Source: Ruminiclostridium sp. (GTDB taxonomy: Bacteria > Bacillota_A > Clostridia > Oscillospirales > Oscillospiraceae). Taken from it: a stretch of 18,462 bases of DNA. Shown here piece by piece: positions 13,581-18,462 of this stretch. The position numbers and the translations under genes were made by a program. The DNA lies in assembly GCA_017521345.1 (NCBI GenBank), contig JAFXCU010000162.1:1-18462 (forward strand), in the 5' to 3' direction. The notes beneath the pieces are model-generated. The model did no database searches and was not told the origin of the DNA. It was given only the letters and a program-made list of their open reading frames with translations. The stretch's first letter is position 1. The number at the start of each line of letters is the position of its first letter.

Positions 13581-16500
13581 ATGGCAAGACAGAAAAAGAC
13601 AATGGACGGAAACACGGCAGCGGCCCATGTCTCCTATGCTTTCACAGAAGTAGCCGCCATTTACCCCATTACCCCCTCCTCTGTCATGGCGGAACTGTCA
13701 GATAAATGGTCTGCAGAGGGCAGAAAGAATCTGTTCGGTCAGCCGGTGAAGGTTTCGGTCATGCAGTCCGAGGGTGGTGCAGCCGGCGCGGTCCATGGTT
13801 CTCTGACGGCCGGTGCCCTGACCACCACCTTTACGGCCTCCCAGGGTCTGCTGCTCATGATCCCCAATATGTATAAAATTGCAGGAAGCCTCCTTCCGGG
13901 CGTCACCCATGTCTCTGCCCGAGCGCTGGCCACCCACGCTCTGTCCATCTTTGGGGACCACTCCGACGTGATGTCCTGCCGGTCCACGGGCTACGCCATG
14001 CTGTGCAGCAACAATCCCCAGGAAGTCATGGATCTGGGGGCGGTGGCCCACCTGGCCGCGCTCAAGGGACGGGTCCCCTTTCTCCACTTCTTTGACGGCT
14101 TCCGCACTTCCCACGAGATCAAAAAGGTTGAGGTCTGGGACTACGAAGAACTGAAGGAAATGGTGGACATGGAGGCTCTGGCGGCCTTCCGTGCCCGGGC
14201 GCTGAACCCGGAGCATCCCGTCCTCCGGGGATCTGCCCAGAACCCGGATATCTTCTTCCAGACCAGCGAGACCAGAAATCAGTACTACGATGCCCTGCCT
14301 GCTGTGGTGGAGGACTATCTGGACCAGGTCAACCGCCGTCTGGGCACCAACTATCAGCTGTTCAATTTCTATGGCGCACCGGATGCAGAGACCGTTATGG
14401 TGGCCATGGGTTCCATGTGCGATGCCGCTGAAGAGGTGGTGGACTACCTGAACGCCCAGGGGGAGAAGGTGGGCCTGGTCAAGGTCCGTCTGTATCGTCC
14501 CTTTGTCACCGACCGCTTTCTGGTCGCACTGCCTGCCACGGTCCAAAATATCGTGGTCATGGACCGCTGCAAAGAGCCCTCTTCCATCGGGGAACCCCTG
14601 TATCAGGATGTGGTCACCGCTCTGGCCGCTTCCCCTCTGGCTGGTGTCAAGGTGGTGGGCGGCCGCTACGGGTTAGGGTCCAAGGACACCACCCCCGGCG
14701 GTATCCTGGCGGCCTTCCGGAACGGTCAGCGTGAGGACCCGGTCCGCAGCTTCACCATCAACATCGTGGACGATGTGACCCATCGCTCCCTTCCCATCCT
14801 GGAGGAGCCGGATGTGTCCGATGCAGACACCATCTCCTGCAAGTTCTGGGGTCTGGGAGGCGACGGCACCGTGGGTGCCAACAAGAACTCCATCAAGATC
14901 ATCGGCGACAACACGCAGATGCAGGTCCAGGCCTACTTCCAGTACGACTCCAAAAAGTCCGGCGGCGTGACCATCAGCCATCTCCGCTTCGGAAAAAACC
15001 AGATCAAGGCCTCCTATTACGTCACCAAAGCGGATTTCGTGGCCTGCCATCTGGCCTCCTATATGGAGAAGTTTGACATCGTTCAGGATATCAAGCCCGG
15101 CGGCACCTTCCTGCTGAACTGTTCCTGGGACCTGGCCCAGCTGGAGGAGCGTCTTCCTGCTGCCGCCAAGCGGTACCTGGCCCGGAACAATATCCGGATG
15201 TTCACCTGCGATGCCACCCACAAGGCCATCGAGCTGGGGATGGGCAGCCGATCCAACACCATTCTCCAGGCTGCGTTCTTCAAGCTGGCCAATGTCATCC
15301 CGGTGGATGAGGCTGTCCAGCACATGAAGGATGCCATCGTCAAAAGCTACGGCCACAAGGGCATGGATGTTATCATGATGAACTACAGTGCCGTGGATGC
15401 CGGTGTGGAGAGCGTTCGGGAGATCCCGATCCCCCGGAAGTGGGCGGATGCTCAGGAGGCATCGGAACCCGTCCAGGTCAAGACCCACCGGGCCGACGTG
15501 GCAGATTATGTCCGCAACGTTATGATCCCCGCCAACGCCATGCGGGGAGATGCCATCCCGGTTTCCAAGCTTATGTCCGGTGCGGACGGCACCCTTCCCC
15601 AGGGCACTGCGGCCTTTGAAAAGCGAGGCATTGCCGTCAACGTTCCCCTCTGGGATGAAGAGGCCTGCATCCAGTGCAACCTCTGTTCCTACGTCTGTCC
15701 CCATGCCTGTATCCGCCCAGTGGTCATGGATGCCAGCGAGGTGGTGGAAGCCCCCAGAGGGACCAAGATGCACGATATGCGGGGCAAGGGGTGTGAGATC
15801 TACGCCTATGCCATGACCGTGTCCGTGCTGGACTGCACCGGCTGCGGCTCCTGCGTGTCTGTCTGTCCGGCCAAGACCAAGGCCCTGACCATGCAGCCCC
15901 TGGACAGCCAGCTGGAGGAACAGCAGATTTTTGCCTACGGCCAGGAGAAGGTCGTTCCCAAGCAGACCCCCTTCGCCAAGGAGACCGTGAAGGGCAGTCA
16001 GTTCCACCAGCCTCTCTTTGAGTTCTCCGGGGCCTGTGCCGGCTGTGGTGAGACCCCTTATGTGAAGCTGGTCACCCAGCTCTTTGGTGACCGGATGTAC
16101 ATTGCCAACGCCACCGGCTGTTCCTCCATCTGGGGCGGCAGCGCACCCTCCACCCCCTACACAGTTGACCGGGAAGGCCGTGGCCCTGCCTGGGAAAACT
16201 CCCTGTTCGAGGACGGCGCCGAGTTCGGCTACGGTATGAACCTGGCGGTGAATGCCCGTCAGACCGCCGCTGCCGACCTGGCCCGTGAGATCGCCCAGGA
16301 TGAGCAGACTCCTGCTGCCGTGGCTCTTACGGCAAAGAAGTGGCTGAACCACCGGAAGGAGACCGAAGGTTCCCGCACCACAGGCAAGGCCCTGGCAGAA
16401 GCCCTGGCCCAGGCCATTTCCTCCGGGGCTGCCAATGGAGAAAAGCTCCAGGCCCTCCTTGGGATGCAGGATATGTTTGGGCTGAAGTCGGTCTGGTCCT

Positions 16501-17135
16501 TTGGCGGCGACGGCTGGGCCTATGACATTGGCTACAGCGGCGTGGACCATGTTCTGGCCTCCGGCGAGAACGTGAATATCCTGGTCCTGGATACCGAGGT
16601 CTATTCCAACACCGGTGGTCAGGCCTCCAAGGCAACCCCCACCGGTTCCGTTGCCCAGTTTGCTGCTGCGGGCAAGGCTGTCCGGAAAAAGGATCTGGCG
16701 GCCATCGCCATGCAGTACGGTACGGTCTACGTGGCCCAGGTCGCCATGGGTGCCGACTATAACCAGACCCTCCAGGCCCTCATTGAGGCCGAGTCCTATC
16801 CCGGACCTTCCATTGTCATTGCCTACGCTCCCTGCATCAACCACGGCATCAAGATGGGCATGAACAATGCCATGCTGGAGATGAAGGCGGCCGTCCACGC
16901 CGGCTACTGGCACCTGTTCCGGTATGACCCCCGCCGGGCAGAGAGGGGAAAGAACCCCTTCCAGCTGGATTCTCAGGAGCCCATCATGGACTTCCGCCAG
17001 TTCCTGGAGGGGGAGGTCCGGTACTCCTCTCTGAAGCTCACCTTCCCCCAGCGGGCCAGAGAACTCTTCGACCGGGCAGAGAAGGAGGCCAAGGCCAAGT
17101 ACCAGCGCCTGGTTTCCCTGAGCCGTCCCTGGTGA
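13581..17135 (+). CDS. nifJ: Pyruvate:ferredoxin (flavodoxin) oxidoreductase, single-chain
   Basis: 1184 residues, the usual length for the homodimeric clostridial enzyme. It converts pyruvate and CoA to acetyl-CoA and CO2 and passes electrons to ferredoxin, a central fermentation step. Domains in order: pyruvate-binding domain with YPITPSS (28-34), the second transketolase-like domain, two [4Fe-4S] clusters at Cys696/699/702/706 and Cys752/755/758/762, and the thiamine-diphosphate domain with GDGWAYDIG (976-984) to YSNTGGQ (about 1008-1014). The proximal cluster ligands Cys819, Cys822, Cys847 and Cys1085 are all present. The start has an excellent GAGGAGG seven bases upstream. It is a single-gene unit between its own promoter and the terminator at 17182-17217. 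It supplies the acetyl-CoA that enzymes such as the CoA-transferase in this window would use. Confidence 0.97.
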   Translation: MARQKKTMDGNTAAAHVSYAFTEVAAIYPITPSSVMAELSDKWSAEGRKNLFGQPVKVSVMQSEGGAAGAVHGSLTAGALTTTFTASQGLLLMIPNMYKIAGSLLPGVTHVSARALATHALSIFGDHSDVMSCRSTGYAMLCSNNPQEVMDLGAVAHLAALKGRVPFLHFFDGFRTSHEIKKVEVWDYEELKEMVDMEALAAFRARALNPEHPVLRGSAQNPDIFFQTSETRNQYYDALPAVVEDYLDQVNRRLGTNYQLFNFYGAPDAETVMVAMGSMCDAAEEVVDYLNAQGEKVGLVKVRLYRPFVTDRFLVALPATVQNIVVMDRCKEPSSIGEPLYQDVVTALAASPLAGVKVVGGRYGLGSKDTTPGGILAAFRNGQREDPVRSFTINIVDDVTHRSLPILEEPDVSDADTISCKFWGLGGDGTVGANKNSIKIIGDNTQMQVQAYFQYDSKKSGGVTISHLRFGKNQIKASYYVTKADFVACHLASYMEKFDIVQDIKPGGTFLLNCSWDLAQLEERLPAAAKRYLARNNIRMFTCDATHKAIELGMGSRSNTILQAAFFKLANVIPVDEAVQHMKDAIVKSYGHKGMDVIMMNYSAVDAGVESVREIPIPRKWADAQEASEPVQVKTHRADVADYVRNVMIPANAMRGDAIPVSKLMSGADGTLPQGTAAFEKRGIAVNVPLWDEEACIQCNLCSYVCPHACIRPVVMDASEVVEAPRGTKMHDMRGKGCEIYAYAMTVSVLDCTGCGSCVSVCPAKTKALTMQPLDSQLEEQQIFAYGQEKVVPKQTPFAKETVKGSQFHQPLFEFSGACAGCGETPYVKLVTQLFGDRMYIANATGCSSIWGGSAPSTPYTVDREGRGPAWENSLFEDGAEFGYGMNLAVNARQTAAADLAREIAQDEQTPAAVALTAKKWLNHRKETEGSRTTGKALAEALAQAISSGAANGEKLQALLGMQDMFGLKSVWSFGGDGWAYDIGYSGVDHVLASGENVNILVLDTEVYSNTGGQASKATPTGSVAQFAAAGKAVRKKDLAAIAMQYGTVYVAQVAMGADYNQTLQALIEAESYPGPSIVIAYAPCINHGIKMGMNNAMLEMKAAVHAGYWHLFRYDPRRAERGKNPFQLDSQEPIMDFRQFLEGEVRYSSLKLTFPQRARELFDRAEKEAKAKYQRLVSLSRPW

Positions 17136-17181
17136 TTCTATACTTTTGCACTCTCCTCATTGCCATATACACATCCTTTAG

Positions 17182-17217
17182 AAAAACCCGGCAGAGCCAA
17201 AGCTCTGCCGGGTTTTT
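17182..17217. terminator. Bidirectional terminator between convergent genes
   Basis: A 16-bp stem AAAAACCCGGCAGAGC / GCTCTGCCGGGTTTTT with loop CAAA. It serves the oxidoreductase on the plus strand and the methyltransferase on the minus strand. Confidence 0.94.
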
Positions 17218-17222
17218 CGTGG

Positions 17223-18107
17223 TCATCGGTGTCTCACGGCCAGACAGTAGTTCACCCCGGGGGCGGCCTCTATGGGCCGGTTTGGGGAGAGGGCATTGTG
17301 ACTGGCGAAGAAGCGGTTGGTGATGTCAGCGGGGGTCAGGTGTTCGTAGACCAGAAACCCATGCCGGGGCAGCAGGAATTCCATCTCCTGGAAGGTAAAC
17401 AGCCCCCGGATGGGCTCACCGGCTCCCTGGGCCAGGTCGATCTGGACCTGAGAGAGCCGAGGGGTGGGATAGTCAAAGACCAGGGAACTGCCTGCGGGCA
17501 TCAGATCCCGGAGGGCGGAAAGGATCTTAGGGAAGAGGGTTCTGGGCAGGTAATGGACCACCCCCATCAGTGCGCAGAAGGTGGGCTGTTTGGGTGAGAA
17601 TCCGGCATCCAGCAGGGCAGAGGGCCAGTCCGGATCGGTCAGGTCGGCGGTTACATGGTGGACGTTTTCGGGAATGGGGATCCCGGCGGCTTTCAGCCTG
17701 GCCAGCTTGTCCTGCTGTTCCGGCTTGCGGTCTACCTCGAAGAGGGTCAAGTTTTTGGCCCAGTCAGGCTGGCGGTAGGGGAAGGTATCATAGCCCGCTC
17801 CCAGGAGGAGGACCTGGGTGGTCCCCAGGGGGACGGCGGTGCGGAGGGCATCCTCCCAGAAGGCTCCTCGGCCCAGAGGAGTGGGGGCCAGATGATGGGT
17901 CACGATGTGGGCCAGCGCCTTGTCTTCGCTGCCGGAAAAGTCCGGGCAGAAATAGCCGATTCCCTGGGCCATGTGCCGGGCAATGATATCATAGTCGTTC
18001 CCCAGCAGCTGCCGGGCCAAGGAGTCGGCATGGACAGGGAGCAGGGCATGCTCTGTGTGCCAGGCCCGGGCGAAAGCGCTCACCAGAGCGGTCATGTTTG
18101 CGTTCAT
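17223..18107 (-). CDS. SAM-dependent methyltransferase, LCMT/PPM1-like (TIGR00027-type)
   Basis: 294 residues. A class I methyltransferase fold: VLLLGAGYDTFPYR (99-112) is motif I of the leucine-carboxyl-methyltransferase-like group, FEVDR (123-127) holds the acidic residue for the SAM ribose, and VHHVTADLTDPDW follows. Members of this bacterial group are often encoded beside secondary-metabolite genes, but the substrate here is unknown. The start is set at the ATG 18107-18105, eight bases from AGAGG. ATG 18113 is only two bases from the same site, and the frame extension to 18386 crosses the promoter and terminator, so it is not coding. Single-gene unit with its own promoter; the terminator is shared with the oxidoreductase. 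Confidence 0.88.
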   Translation of the reverse strand: MNANMTALVSAFARAWHTEHALLPVHADSLARQLLGNDYDIIARHMAQGIGYFCPDFSGSEDKALAHIVTHHLAPTPLGRGAFWEDALRTAVPLGTTQVLLLGAGYDTFPYRQPDWAKNLTLFEVDRKPEQQDKLARLKAAGIPIPENVHHVTADLTDPDWPSALLDAGFSPKQPTFCALMGVVHYLPRTLFPKILSALRDLMPAGSSLVFDYPTPRLSQVQIDLAQGAGEPIRGLFTFQEMEFLLPRHGFLVYEHLTPADITNRFFASHNALSPNRPIEAAPGVNYCLAVRHR

Positions 18108-18128
18108 TTGCATCACCTCTCTATTCTG

Positions 18129-18155
18129 AATATACCATCCGCCAGAAAAGGTCAA
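18129..18155 (-). promoter_or_regulatory. Promoter of the methyltransferase gene
   Basis: Minus strand TTGACC (18155-18150), short 15-base spacer, TATATT (18134-18129) preceded by TGG as an extended -10. Leader of about 15-20 bases. Confidence 0.55.
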
Positions 18156-18195
18156 GACTTGAATTTTGGGCCGAAATGTGGTAATATGAAAACAG

Positions 18196-18233
18196 AAAAA
18201 GTTCCGGAATCTCGAAGATCCCGGAACTTTTTT
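18196..18233. terminator. Terminator of the MATE-like gene
   Basis: The 12-bp stem GTTCCGGAATCT / AGATCCCGGAAC has one mismatch and loop CGA, with A run on the left and T run on the right. It ends the minus-strand transporter transcript three bases after its stop. Confidence 0.9.
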
Positions 18234-18235
18234 CA

Positions 18236-18462
18236 TCATTCTTTCGATTCTTGAATAGCAAAGTGCTTTTTTCGGATATATACAAAACAGAGGAACTGGA
18301 CCAGGCCGGTGACCACCCAGGTAACGGGGTAGGACAGGAACAGAACTTCTACTGTGGGGTTCCAGGCGAAGATGGTGTGGAGCCACAGGATGCGCAGGCC
18401 GCAGACGCCCACCACCGAGACCAAGGTAGGGACCATGGCAAAGCCCATGCCACGCAGGGCGC
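18236..18462 (-). CDS. MATE-type efflux transporter, C-terminal end, gene cut by window edge
   Basis: 75 codons are visible, starting in frame as ALRGMGFAMVP at the window edge. RGMG...VP followed by hydrophobic segments (VVGVCGLRILWLH, and WVVTGLVQFLCFVYI) is the usual last part of a MATE-family multidrug/Na+ antiporter, ending with a short basic tail (RKKHFAIQESKE). The frame is open to the right edge, so the apparent ATG at 18448 is internal. The family call is by the RGMG motif and membrane pattern; the substrate cannot be inferred. Confidence 0.78.
   Translation of the reverse strand, partial: ALRGMGFAMVPTLVSVVGVCGLRILWLHTIFAWNPTVEVLFLSYPVTWVVTGLVQFLCFVYIRKKHFAIQESKE

Noticed and set aside
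14673..16913. 746-codon open frame opposite the pyruvate oxidoreductase
   Set aside because: Antisense shadow; the sense frame contains every catalytic and iron-sulfur residue of the enzyme, while the antisense product has no recognisable domain.
18114..18386. N-terminal extension of the methyltransferase
   Set aside because: It runs through the promoter and the terminator of the neighbouring gene, and the inner ATG has a proper ribosome site and gives a full-length family member.
1..18462. tRNA, rRNA, CRISPR array, insertion sequence or phage genes
   Set aside because: No tRNA arms, no regularly spaced repeats, and no transposase or phage structural genes seen. The only integrase-like protein lacks catalytic residues, and no flanking direct repeats were found around the 487-2090 island.

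Overview
The window looks like chromosomal DNA of an anaerobic, fairly G+C-rich member of the Clostridia, most likely a gut Oscillospiraceae-type organism (Flavonifractor/Oscillibacter-like). This is inferred from the single-chain pyruvate:ferredoxin oxidoreductase, the acyl-CoA:acetate CoA-transferase, the strong Shine-Dalgarno sites, and short dispersed hairpin repeats of a type I associate with these genomes. Most genes are ordinary housekeeping or metabolic genes with G/C-rich third positions. Three stretches are clearly A+T-rich and look foreign: about 470-2090, the interior of the restriction-modification gene at about 10010-10710, and 10980-11970.

Layout. (1) 2-421: the end of an M23 peptidase gene, closed by a bidirectional hairpin. 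(2) 487-2086, minus strand: an A+T-rich two-gene island with its own promoter. It encodes a tyrosine-recombinase-like protein that lacks most catalytic residues and carries a C-terminal zinc ribbon, followed with overlap by an HNH nuclease. It abuts a decayed fragment of a second trmO-like gene. (3) 2292-3946, minus strand: an operon of trmO and two small unrecognised acidic proteins, with a perfect 16-bp palindrome at the predicted transcription start. (4) 3969-7985, plus strand: an operon of a family I CoA-transferase, two tandem NudC-like Nudix hydrolases and an HD-domain protein, with clear promoter and terminator. (5) 8019-11966: two hairpin repeats, then an MmeI-family single-chain restriction-methylation enzyme and a DUF5677-type protein. 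(6) 12061-12172: a repeat able to fold as a three-way junction, and a shared terminator. (7) 12190-13221, minus strand: a UPF0324 (YeiH-type) membrane transporter. (8) 13581-17135, plus strand: pyruvate:ferredoxin oxidoreductase. (9) 17223-18107, minus strand: a SAM-dependent methyltransferase; then the end of a MATE-type transporter running off the right edge.

The best candidates for something new are the recombinase-like/HNH pair and the MmeI/DUF5677 pair. The low-G+C segment inside the MmeI-type gene coincides with the expected target-recognition domain, which suggests a specificity swap. All functional statements come from reading motifs; no search was run.
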